58,363 bases of DNA from Clostridium sp. Lineage in GTDB: Bacteria > Bacillota_I > Bacilli_A > RF39 > UBA660. A program made the translations under genes and the position numbers. Below, one piece after another: positions 8,325 through 15,697 of this stretch. How positions within the stretch are numbered: position 1 is the stretch's first letter; every line of letters starts with the position of its first letter. Location of the stretch: assembly GCA_023665725.1 (NCBI GenBank), contig JAMPDH010000008.1, positions 1 to 58,363 on the forward strand. The letters are read 5' to 3'. A model generated the notes under the pieces. The model did no database searches. It saw only the letters and a program-made list of their open reading frames with translations, and had not been told where the DNA came from.

Positions 8325-9383
8325 TTAATAATGAAAACTAAAAGAATTACCACTAAAACTAGCACCAAACCAATTTGTAGAATAATTAATAATTTCTTTT
8401 GAAGTATCATTACTCATATCCCATATACAACTACCACTACTGTAACACTCAGCAACAACGTAATCATCATACAAGTAATATACTTTATAATGGGCACAAT
8501 CATTTTCATTAAAAAGTATTTTTGCTTCGTTTTTATTAATATGTTTAATATTTGCCCAATAAATATGCCAAACATCTACCTTATAGATAGATGGCTCAAT
8601 AGTATAATAAATATTTTTATCATTTATATTTGATAAAATTAACCTTTTATTATGGATATCACAGCTTAGTGTACTATAATCAGATATATCAACAGCAAGT
8701 CTTAATTTATCTGTATCAATGCCATTAATATCTTCTTCTGAACCAAATATTTTAACTGTATATGGCATTAAAAAGTTTTCTATTCCCTCACCATGATTAA
8801 CCATTACGCTATAGCTTACAGCCGTAGTATTGGTATCAAAAAATTTATCTGCATCCCAATTTGATGATGTAACGCCTTGAAGCTCAAACTCTTTATTTTT
8901 AATATCTTCTATTACAATTTCACTCTCGCTTATATCCTCTTTAATATCAATAATAACTGTGTATTTATTATTATAACTAGAATTATCAGTTATTGCTTTT
9001 TCTATTTCTTCACTTGAATAAACATCTTCCCAATCTGTTTGAATACTTATATTATTAAAATTTATTCCATTGTCATATACTGTATCAGTTAAAGTTGGAA
9101 TAATATCTAATAGTGTTTTGTCTTTGAAGTCTATGTCTTTGTACATCTCCTTTGCATCATCATTAACTAAGTCATAATTTGTTATAACTGGATCTGTACA
9201 ATCATTATCCTTACAAGTCTGGGTAAGTTCCAGTTTTACTAATGGATTGATTTTAATATATGCTACATAGTTGTTAATGGCTTCTTTTTCTTTTTTAGTA
9301 TTAGTGTTTTCTTTATTTCCACAACCAGCTAGACTTATTACAAGACATCCACCTAATAAAAGCATAAGTAATTTCTTTTTCAT
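8325..9383 (-). CDS. lipoprotein with RsgI-like extracellular domain
   Basis: A 352-aa predicted lipoprotein. The signal peptide ends in lipobox LAGC (Cys about residue 21), followed by a charged linker. Residues about 40-115 (YIKINPLVKLEL, then LVNDDAKEMY) resemble the NP-x-(V/I)-x-(L/I) repeat of RsgI anti-sigma ectodomains; this is a pattern match, not a proven assignment. The rest is unassigned, with several cysteines near the C-terminus. It should sit on the outer face of the membrane and could sense envelope state. Its mRNA has a long structured leader. Confidence 0.75.
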   Translation of the reverse strand: MKKKLLMLLLGGCLVISLAGCGNKENTNTKKEKEAINNYVAYIKINPLVKLELTQTCKDNDCTDPVITNYDLVNDDAKEMYKDIDFKDKTLLDIIPTLTDTVYDNGINFNNISIQTDWEDVYSSEEIEKAITDNSSYNNKYTVIIDIKEDISESEIVIEDIKNKEFELQGVTSSNWDADKFFDTNTTAVSYSVMVNHGEGIENFLMPYTVKIFGSEEDINGIDTDKLRLAVDISDYSTLSCDIHNKRLILSNINDKNIYYTIEPSIYKVDVWHIYWANIKHINKNEAKILFNENDCAHYKVYYLYDDYVVAECYSSGSCIWDMSNDTSKEIINYSTNWFGASFSGNSFSFHY

Positions 9384-9522
9384 TATTCCACCTCTCTGAT
9401 ATTACAACAAAATAAAAGGAACACGATACTACCTTGTGTTCCGATACTGCTTAATGTTGGCTTAACTGCATACTGCTACCAACATTTACAACAATGTCGG
9501 ATTTTAGCACTTCTTACCGACA
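9384..9522 (-). ncRNA. structured leader with three hairpins and a terminator
   Basis: Read on the minus strand from a start near 9521, the leader holds three stems: 9522-9495 (6 bp), 9485-9454 (7 bp) and 9442-9418 (7 bp). The last is followed by a run like TTTTATTTTGTT, a Rho-independent terminator shape, and then GAGAGGTGG before the lipoprotein ATG. The motif GCAGTAT or GTAGTAT recurs in or between the stems. This looks like an attenuator or riboswitch-type control, or a small RNA with weak readthrough. I do not recognise a known family. Confidence 0.6.
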
Positions 9523-9527
9523 ATATA

Positions 9528-9557
9528 ATTTTAGCATAAAAACTAAAAAAATGTCAA
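9528..9557 (-). promoter_or_regulatory. sigma-A promoter for the lipoprotein leader
   Basis: On the minus strand TTGACA (9557-9552) is followed after 18 bp by an extended minus 10, TGCTAAAAT (TAAAAT at 9533-9528). The predicted start is immediately before the first leader hairpin. Confidence 0.7.
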
Positions 9558-9563
9558 TACTTT

Positions 9564-9609
9564 TTGTAGAGAAATACCTTACAATATTTTGTTAGGCAAT
9601 TCTCTACAA
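9564..9609. promoter_or_regulatory. inverted repeat before the HTH gene
   Basis: TTGTAGAGAA at 9564-9573 and TTCTCTACAA at 9600-9609 form a perfect 10-bp inverted repeat in the divergent region between the lipoprotein promoter and the HTH gene. It is a likely operator for that regulator. Confidence 0.6.
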
Positions 9610-9628
9610 TAATAGTAGAGGTGTTGAT

Positions 9629-9880
9629 ATGAGATTAAATAAACCACTTAAAACTCCAAAATATGATACTGACATATACAATACCATTCGTAAAAACATT
9701 AAAAAATATAGGAAACTAAAAGGCTTAACCTCTGAGGAACTTTCAGAAATGGTAGGCTTATCTCATGAGTTTATAAGACAAATCGAAAGTGAGAAAGTAG
9801 CATATAACTTTTCAGTAGATACTTTATATAAAATATCAGTTGCTTTAGATGTTAGCATAGATACCTTAATTAAAAAGTAA
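9629..9880 (+). CDS. XRE-family transcription regulator
   Basis: An 83-aa single-domain regulator with an XRE helix-turn-helix at about residues 20-80 (LSEMVGLSHEFIRQIESEK). It is transcribed away from the lipoprotein block across a short region with an inverted repeat, so it probably controls itself and the cargo promoter. It is a distinct gene from the left-end repressor. Confidence 0.85.
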   Translation: MRLNKPLKTPKYDTDIYNTIRKNIKKYRKLKGLTSEELSEMVGLSHEFIRQIESEKVAYNFSVDTLYKISVALDVSIDTLIKK

Positions 9881-9987
9881 ACTAAATTAAGACATCTTTA
9901 TATAAAGGTTATACTTCTTGTTATATTTATATACGAAGTATATAAATATTCAATTATCTATTCATTATCAACAACCTTAATTATAAT

Positions 9988-10029
9988 ATACCATAGTATT
10001 TTTAATAAGTATTAACACAAAACAAAAAG
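9988..10029 (-). repeat. promoter-like repeat, copy 2
   Basis: The second copy of the roughly 42-bp sequence at 8186-8227. On the minus strand it would drive transcription leftward over 9880-9985, where I find no gene but see an AT-rich palindrome around 9925-9950. It could express an antisense RNA to the HTH gene. Confidence 0.45.
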
Positions 10030-10047
10030 AAGTACCAAAAATCAAGA

Positions 10048-10066
10048 GGTGTCCCATTAGGTGTCC
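10048..10066 (+). repeat. right arm-type repeat (tandem GGTGTCC)
   Basis: GGTGTCCCATTAGGTGTCC, matching 662-680 at 18 of 19 positions. It lies about 110 bp inside the right junction, as expected for an arm-type integrase site. Confidence 0.75.
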
Positions 10067-10175
10067 TGAAATCTAAAATAGAGTATGATAATTTAGAGTA
10101 TTTTATAACAAATTCATTAAATTAAAAACCACTATAAAACAAAGGGTAATAAGCTATGATAATAGTCTAGTTTGT

Positions 10176-10187
10176 CCATTTCGAACA
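10176..10187 (+). other. attR core of the 5S-integrated element
   Basis: CCATTTCGAACA is the right copy of the 12-bp core at 420-431. From 10187 the sequence is again clean 5S rRNA, while the 25 bases before it are not the natural 5S first half. Confidence 0.7.
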
Positions 10188-10245
10188 CAGAAGTTAAGCT
10201 CTTTTACGCCGACAATAGTGTAAGCGAAGATAGGAAGTTGCTAAT
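10187..10245 (+). pseudogene. 5S rRNA, 3' half (displaced host part)
   Basis: The last 59 nt of a 5S gene, with GAAGTTAAGC, TTTTACGCCGAC and GCGAAGATAGGAAG, ending GTTGCTAAT and a T run. It has no matching 5' half beside it; its partner is 386-430, with which it forms a 9-bp stem I. It is 9.8 kb from the rRNA promoter and probably silent as 5S while the element is in place. Confidence 0.85.
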
Positions 10246-10350
10246 TTTTTTTTGTACATTTTTAACTTATATTTAAAAATATTAAAATATTGCATACTTT
10301 ATGTTGTAATATTTTTTTGTTTTTACTATAATATTCTTAGGTGATAATTA

Positions 10351-10803
10351 ATGCAATATAAAATAACTTCTAATAATGAATCAAATACAATTGAATTAGC
10401 ACAAAATATAGAATCTGAAAAATTTGAAAATATGATTATTTGTCTAGATGGTGAATTAGGTAGCGGGAAAACTGTATTTACTAAGGGTTTTGCAGATGCA
10501 CTTGGTATTGATGAAAATATTACATCTCCTACATTTACAATAATAAAAGAATATCAAAGTGGTGAAATGCCACTTTACCATATGGATGTATATAGATTAG
10601 ATTCTTCATCTGATGATATTGGAATTGAAGAATATTTTACAAAAAAAGGTGTAGTTATTATAGAATGGTCTAGTATGATTTTTGATATTCTCCCAAAAGA
10701 AAGATTGGATATTAAATTTAAAATAATTGATGAAAACAGGCGTATTGTAGTTATTACTCCACATGGTAGAAAATATGAAGAACTTTGTGAGGCAGTTTTA
10801 TGA
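10351..10803 (+). CDS. tsaE: tRNA t6A biosynthesis ATPase TsaE
   Basis: A 150-aa P-loop ATPase with Walker A GELGSGKTVFTKG and the family segment SPTFTIIKEY. It works with TsaB and TsaD in N6-threonylcarbamoyladenosine modification of ANN-decoding tRNAs. GGTGAT precedes the start. Its TGA stop overlaps the tsaB ATG (ATGA), and the run tsaE-tsaB-rimI-tsaD is a common Firmicutes order. Confidence 0.95.
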   Translation: MQYKITSNNESNTIELAQNIESEKFENMIICLDGELGSGKTVFTKGFADALGIDENITSPTFTIIKEYQSGEMPLYHMDVYRLDSSSDDIGIEEYFTKKGVVIIEWSSMIFDILPKERLDIKFKIIDENRRIVVITPHGRKYEELCEAVL

Positions 10804-11429
10804 GATGTCTATTAATTGACACTTGCACTTCTAATTTGGTTGTTTCTATTATAAATGATAATACTATTGAATATTTATTTAATTCTAAGGTTGATAGTGA
10901 ATTGTCGTCTATGTTTATTCCCATTATTAATGGAGCATTTAAAAAATGTAGTATAAGGCCTAATGATATAGATAAAGTATTTGTTTCAAATGGCCCGGGG
11001 TCTTTTACAGGTATTCGAATAGGTTTAGCGTTTGCTAAAACTTTTTGTTGGGCTTTAAATAAAGATTTAATTTTTTTTACATCATTAGAATTAATTGCTA
11101 CTTCTTCAAATAATAATTGTTTGTCTTTGATTGATGCTAGACGAGGGTATGTTTATAGAGGTTTTTATGATAGTAATTTAAATAAATTATCAAATGAAAA
11201 GTATATAAGTATAGCTGAAGTTGTTAATGAAATAGAAACATATAATAATTTAGATTATTATTCATATGATAGTTTTGAAAATTTTAATGTTAAATCAGTA
11301 AAAATTGATATTTTAAAATTAATAAATAAACACATTAATGATAAACCAGTTAACCCTCATGAATTAAAGCCAAGCTACTTAAAAAATACAGAAGCAGAGG
11401 AAAAATTAAATAGTGATAAAAGAGATTAG
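10800..11429 (+). CDS. tsaB: tRNA t6A biosynthesis protein TsaB
   Basis: A 209-aa member of the ASKHA-fold TsaB family. It begins MRCLLIDTCTS and has the signature GPGSFTGIRIGLAFAKT. TsaB lacks activity alone and supports TsaD as a heterodimer partner. It overlaps both neighbours by a few bases, so the operon is translationally coupled. Confidence 0.95.
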   Translation: MRCLLIDTCTSNLVVSIINDNTIEYLFNSKVDSELSSMFIPIINGAFKKCSIRPNDIDKVFVSNGPGSFTGIRIGLAFAKTFCWALNKDLIFFTSLELIATSSNNNCLSLIDARRGYVYRGFYDSNLNKLSNEKYISIAEVVNEIETYNNLDYYSYDSFENFNVKSVKIDILKLINKHINDKPVNPHELKPSYLKNTEAEEKLNSDKRD

Positions 11430-11790
11430 TGATTTAAAATCTATTGAGCTTTTTAGTGCCCATATTATTATCAATAATTTTTCTAAAACATATGGTTATT
11501 ATATTGATAATAATTTAGTAGGATTTATTAATTTTTCTATTATTTATGATAGAGCTGAATTAAATTACATATTTACAAATGAGCATTTTAGAAACAAAAA
11601 AATTGCAACTAATCTAATTAATAAAATGCTTAGTGAATGTATGAATTTAAAGAATATTACATTAGAGGTTTCTATAGATAATACTAAAGCATTAAATTTG
11701 TATAATAAATTTGGATTTATTATTGTTACAAAAAGGGATAAATACTACAATGGAAAAGATGCTTATCTAATGATGAAAGAGGTGAATTGA
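11413..11790 (+). CDS. rimI: RimI-like N-acetyltransferase
   Basis: A 125-aa GNAT protein starting with GTG inside the tsaB end. The acetyl-CoA region is FRNKKIATNLINKML, with LEVSIDNTKALNLYNKFGF at the C-terminal side, typical of RimI. RimI acetylates the N-terminus of ribosomal protein S18, though related GNATs have other targets. It is slightly shorter than most RimI proteins. Confidence 0.85.
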   Translation: MIKEISDLKSIELFSAHIIINNFSKTYGYYIDNNLVGFINFSIIYDRAELNYIFTNEHFRNKKIATNLINKMLSECMNLKNITLEVSIDNTKALNLYNKFGFIIVTKRDKYYNGKDAYLMMKEVN

Positions 11791-12795
11791 ATGAAGGATA
11801 TATATATTTTAGCAATAGAATCTAGCTGTGATGATACAGGGGTTTCTATTGTTAAAAATGGAACAGAAGTAATTAGCAATGTTCTCTCTTCACAAATAGA
11901 TATACATAAAATATTTGGTGGAGTTGTACCTGAGATTGCGAGTAGAATGCACATTGAAAATATAACTATAATACTTGAAGAGGCTATTAATAAAGCAGGA
12001 ATTTCTATAGATGATGTAGATGCGATTGCAGTAACTTATGGACCTGGATTAATAGGTTCTCTCTTAGTAGGACTACAAGTGGCAAAAACGTTAGCTTTTA
12101 TATATAACAAACCATTAATACCAGTTCACCATATTGCAGGTCATATATATGCTAATAACATAGACAATAAGATGGAATTTCCACTAATAGCTTTGGTTGT
12201 TAGTGGGGGACATACGGAACTTGTCTATATGAAAGAGGATTATTCCTTTAAATATATAGGTGGAACATTGGATGATGCTGTAGGAGAGTGTTACGATAAG
12301 GTTGCAAGAGTAATAGGACTCACCTATCCAGGAGGTCCAAAAATAGATTCTCTTGCACATGTAGGAAAGGATGCATATAATTTACCTTTACCACTCGATG
12401 ATGACAGCTTTAATTTTAGTTTTAGCGGTTTAAAAAGTGCAGTCATTAATTTGAAACATAATGAAGAGCAAAGAGGAAATTTAATAAATGATGCAGATTT
12501 AGCGACATCTTTTCAAAATAGAGTAGTTAAAATATTAACCAAAAAAACAATGAAGGCATTGAAAGAGTATAATGTAAAAAATCTAATAGTAGCAGGAGGA
12601 GTATCCGCTAATAAAGGATTAAGAGAAGAATTAAAAAAACAATGTGAACTTAATGGTATAAATTTATCAATACCGGAAATAAAATATTGTACAGATAATG
12701 CTGCTATGATAGGAGTAGCAGGATATTTTGCATACAAATTATCTAGAACAGCTAATCTTGATTTAAATGCTAAGTCTAATGATCAATTAATATAA
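11791..12795 (+). CDS. tsaD: tRNA N6-adenosine threonylcarbamoyltransferase TsaD
   Basis: A 334-aa Kae1/TsaD enzyme. It starts [16 protein letters not shown], with the metal-binding HHIAGHIYA motif, the nucleotide loops VVSGGHTEL and GLTYPGG, and late [12 protein letters not shown]. It transfers the threonylcarbamoyl group to A37 of tRNA with TsaB and TsaE. Full family length. GAGGTGAA precedes the start. Confidence 0.97.
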   Translation: MKDIYILAIESSCDDTGVSIVKNGTEVISNVLSSQIDIHKIFGGVVPEIASRMHIENITIILEEAINKAGISIDDVDAIAVTYGPGLIGSLLVGLQVAKTLAFIYNKPLIPVHHIAGHIYANNIDNKMEFPLIALVVSGGHTELVYMKEDYSFKYIGGTLDDAVGECYDKVARVIGLTYPGGPKIDSLAHVGKDAYNLPLPLDDDSFNFSFSGLKSAVINLKHNEEQRGNLINDADLATSFQNRVVKILTKKTMKALKEYNVKNLIVAGGVSANKGLREELKKQCELNGINLSIPEIKYCTDNAAMIGVAGYFAYKLSRTANLDLNAKSNDQLI

Positions 12796-12796
12796 A

Positions 12797-12829
12797 ATTA
12801 GTATAAATATGATTATACTAATTTTTTTT
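12797..12829 (+). terminator. terminator after tsaD
   Basis: A 9-bp stem (12797-12805 with 12814-12822) followed by a run of eight T, ending the t6A operon. Confidence 0.85.
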
Positions 12830-12911
12830 ATTTATTAAGAGATTTAATATATATCCTCACGCAATATTTTTATGAGAATATAATATAAAAGAAAAGGAGG
12901 AGTATGATAGT

Positions 12912-13523
12912 TTGAAGAAGATAGTTATTTCTATTGTTTCAATTATCATAATTGGAGCATTAATATTTCTTTGTTTTTGGAGTAAAAAAGATAGTAATTT
13001 AAAACATGTAAAAGTTGCAGAAGTAACGCACAGTGTATTTTATACACCACAATATGTAGCACATGCATTGGGGTACTTTGAAGAAGAGGGATTAGATGTC
13101 GAAATCATTCTAACATCAGGAGCAGACAAAGTTACAGCTGCTGTACTATCAGGAGATGTCCAAATTGGATTCTGTGGTAGTGAAGCGACTATATATGTTT
13201 ATAATCAGGGAGAACAGGATTATTTAGTTAATTTTTCTGGTTTAACAAAAAGAGATGGGAGTTTCATAGTTTCTAGGGAAAAATATGATAATTTTACATT
13301 AAATGATATGGTTGGAAAAACTGTAATTGGTGGTAGAATTGGTGGAATGCCAGAAATGACATTGGAATGGATTTTAACTCAAAACGGTATTGATGTAGAA
13401 AATGATTTAACTATAGATACAAGTATTGCATTTGCCTCAATGGGTGGAGCATTTATAGGTGGAACAGGTGACTTTGTATCTTTATTTGAACATAGTGCAA
13501 CGATAATCACTCACCTATGCTAA
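12912..13523 (+). pseudogene. ABC substrate-binding protein, 5' part, interrupted
   Basis: The first 193 codons of an NMT1/SsuA-like substrate-binding protein: a membrane or signal segment (about 4-24), HSVFYTPQYVAHALGYFEEE, and the DKVTAAVLSGDVQIGF motif of NitT/TauT-type binders. The start is TTG after AAAGGAGG. From codon 193 the frame enters a serine-recombinase element and ends after about ten foreign residues. The missing 137 residues are at 16740-17150. The ATPase and permease genes follow at 17394, so the importer lacks an intact binder while the element is present. Confidence 0.9.
13488..13491 (+). other. attL of the serine-recombinase element
   Basis: GAAC here and at 16737-16740 is the sequence common to both junctions. 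Joining there restores the frame as Phe-Glu-Pro-Asn-Ala. Inside the element, GCAACGATAA (13497-13506) is an 8-of-10 inverted match to TTATCAGTGC (16720-16729), so the reconstructed attP is a dyad centred on this core. Confidence 0.75.
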
Positions 13524-13550
13524 AATAAATTTGCTTATTAAATTTGCAAA

Positions 13551-15311
13551 TTACATACAAATATATGAATTTACTTCATATTTCACTATATATCTAGTTG
13601 TACTAGTAGTATTATAGCCTCTTTTAAATTCATAATTTTTTTTTATAAAATTTTTAAAGTTTTGAGTATTTGGAATTATTGGTTGCAATACTGATTTTTT
13701 GATAAATTTATCTGAAAAATTGAAAAAAATTTTTAATTCTATATTCTTTTTATCATTATTTATTTTTGATACAATAATTTTATTCAATAGTATTTCAATT
13801 AATTTTTCTTTAGTTTCTTGTGATTTTATTTTTAGTTTTAATATCTTTTCTAATTTCTTATTTTTATCCTTAATATCATTAAAATTTTTTTTATTTACTT
13901 CTAATAATGTAATATTTTCCTCAATTTTACTTAATTCTTTATTATAATCATTATTTCTATGATTAAACTCGTTATTTGATAAATTACCTTCAATATTAAG
14001 TTCTAATAACTTTTCTTTTTTTATAAGTATTTTGTTTTTCTCTTTTTTTAATTCTGTTATTTTGTTATCTACACTAACATTTTTAATATTATTTTTATAA
14101 AGATCTAATAATATATTAGATACGTTAGATAATTCAATTTCTAATGATTTTATGATATCATTAAAAATAGCATATATTTCAGATTCTCTAATATTAGGGG
14201 AATTACATTTTTTAACTCCTTCTTTTAAATGTTTAGCACAAGTCCATGTTATATCATTAGACGATTTACATTGTTTTCTTCTATGAAAAATCTGATTATC
14301 TTCAGAACAATAAATTTTTGCAGACAATGCATACCTATTTTGATACATTATTTTATTTTGCAGATAATCTTTACCAAAAGTTTTTTTTCTTGATTGTAAT
14401 CTTTCATTAGCTCTATCCCATAAATTTTCATTAATAATAGGAGGAATTCTTATTTTGTCTTTATGGATGACCCAATCTTTTTCAGGGATCATTATTACCT
14501 TTTTTGTCATATAATCAATTACCTCTGTTTTTTTTCCACAGTAATAACCTTTATATTTTGGATTTTTAATCATTCTGGTTAATGTGGAAGTGCACCATTT
14601 CTTATTTTGACAAGTTTTAATTCCTTCCTCATTAAATATTTTAGCAATTTTCGTTATAGACATTTTGTCTATAGCATACATCTTATATAATCTTTTCACT
14701 AAATTAGCTTCTTTTTCAATTATAATTAAATTACCAGTTAACTTATCCTTTTTATACCCATACAATAAATTATTGCCTAAAATAGTTCCATTTTTAATCG
14801 ATCTATTCATACCAAATTTTACTCTTTCAGACAATCTCCTTATTTCATCTTGAGCCATTGATGACATAATTGTCAATCTTAATTCTGAATCTGGCAAAGC
14901 AGTGTTTATGTTATCATTAACAAACAGTACTGCTACTCCATAGAATAATAATTCTCTTGTATATTTTATACTATCAAGTGTATTTCTAGAAAATCTTGAT
15001 ATTTCTTTTGTAATAATTAAATCAAATTTTCCATTTCTAGCATCATCTATCATTCTCATGAAGTTATCTCTTTTGTAATCCGTTGTGCCACTTATACCAT
15101 CATCTACATATCCTGAAACATAAGTCCAATTTTCATTACTTTTAATCATTTCATCAAAGTGTTCTATTTGATTTTTTAAGGACTTTTGTTGCTCAAGATG
15201 ATCGGTAGATACCCTAGAGTAATCTGTTACCCTAAGTTTCATTTTAGTTAGCGGAATGCCCATATTAAGTTGCTTTCGAACAATATATAGATCCATTAAA
15301 CATCTAGCCAC
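13551..15311 (-). CDS. large serine recombinase
   Basis: A 586-aa recombinase of the phiC31/TndX class. An N-terminal resolvase domain has YSRVSTD with nucleophile Ser about residue 35 and ITKEISRFSRNT. The recombinase domain follows (about 190-300), then a zinc ribbon with cysteines in KIYCSEDN, KQCKS, TWTCAKH and KKCNS, then a long lysine-rich coiled coil (about 400-520). It appears complete. It should excise the element and so restore the binding-protein gene if a directionality partner is present. Confidence 0.95.
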   Translation of the reverse strand: MARCLMDLYIVRKQLNMGIPLTKMKLRVTDYSRVSTDHLEQQKSLKNQIEHFDEMIKSNENWTYVSGYVDDGISGTTDYKRDNFMRMIDDARNGKFDLIITKEISRFSRNTLDSIKYTRELLFYGVAVLFVNDNINTALPDSELRLTIMSSMAQDEIRRLSERVKFGMNRSIKNGTILGNNLLYGYKKDKLTGNLIIIEKEANLVKRLYKMYAIDKMSITKIAKIFNEEGIKTCQNKKWCTSTLTRMIKNPKYKGYYCGKKTEVIDYMTKKVIMIPEKDWVIHKDKIRIPPIINENLWDRANERLQSRKKTFGKDYLQNKIMYQNRYALSAKIYCSEDNQIFHRRKQCKSSNDITWTCAKHLKEGVKKCNSPNIRESEIYAIFNDIIKSLEIELSNVSNILLDLYKNNIKNVSVDNKITELKKEKNKILIKKEKLLELNIEGNLSNNEFNHRNNDYNKELSKIEENITLLEVNKKNFNDIKDKNKKLEKILKLKIKSQETKEKLIEILLNKIIVSKINNDKKNIELKIFFNFSDKFIKKSVLQPIIPNTQNFKNFIKKNYEFKRGYNTTSTTRYIVKYEVNSYICM

Positions 15312-15348
15312 CTTTATTATCTTTTAATTCTTTTTAATAATATTAAAT

Positions 15349-15507
15349 TCACTGCATTTTAGAATTTTTAATTCTCTTTAGTAAAGTTTCTTCTGTTATT
15401 TTATATATATGATAAGGTATATAATTTGAATCATACATATTTTTATTTATAATTAAAGCTATTTCTAAATATATTTCATTACAATTATTTATTTGTAATT
15501 TATAAAT
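15349..15507 (-). CDS. small frame upstream of the recombinase
   Basis: An open frame of about 52 codons ending TGA, containing IYKLQINNCNEIYLEIALII and then KNMYDS and YHIYKITEETLLKRI. It reminds me of small SHOCT-like proteins often found before such recombinases, but this is from memory. There is no ATG, GTG or TTG in frame; an ATT lies 8 nt after AGGAG. It may start at that rare codon or be a decayed gene. The rest of 15312-15697 shows nothing else. Confidence 0.4.
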   Translation of the reverse strand: MYKLQINNCNEIYLEIALIINKNMYDSNYIPYHIYKITEETLLKRIKNSKMQ

Positions 15508-15697
15508 AGTATCAACTCCTAATAAATATTATGCAAAAATTAAGTAACTTTAACTAACTTTGCTGTTTATAGCTTTATTGATTGCTTAAAAATAAGGGTT
15601 ATAAATGTTTAAAGTATTTTATAATTTATCATTTATTAAAATTATATTTTTTATTCTAAAGCACAACTAAAAAAACTTCGAATGAAGTTTTAGAATA

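Larger units (their letters stand above)
431..10186. mobile_element. 9.8-kb integrative element inserted in the 5S rRNA gene
   Basis: The bounds are the break in 5S similarity at 430/431 and its resumption at 10186/10187. Inside are a tyrosine integrase at the left end, CI-like and Xis-like regulators, an SF3 helicase with repeats behind it, and a leftward block of lipoprotein, MBL-fold protein, SSB and ClpP-like protease. No capsid, portal, terminase, relaxase or conjugation genes are seen, so it is not a complete prophage or ICE. It may be a satellite, a mobilisable island or a plasmid-like integrative element. It carries a full 5S rRNA gene of its own. Confidence 0.85.

Noticed and set aside
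662-10066. The GGTGTCC tandem repeats as the recombination core
   Set aside because: They are tandem, lie inside int and 110 bp or more from the 5S break points, and rejoining there would not restore the 5S gene. They fit arm-type binding sites better.
431-10186. Complete prophage
   Set aside because: ClpP, SSB, integrase and repressor are present, but there is no terminase, portal, capsid, tail, holin or lysin gene.
12830-12911. TPP or other riboswitch before the ABC importer
   Set aside because: The 82-bp leader has no CUGAGA-type core or other conserved junction I recognise; only a ribosome site is clear.
13701-13947. Rightward open frames inside the serine recombinase
   Set aside because: They are antisense to the recombinase coiled coil, rich in Phe/Ile/Ser from reversed Lys codons, and lack ribosome sites.
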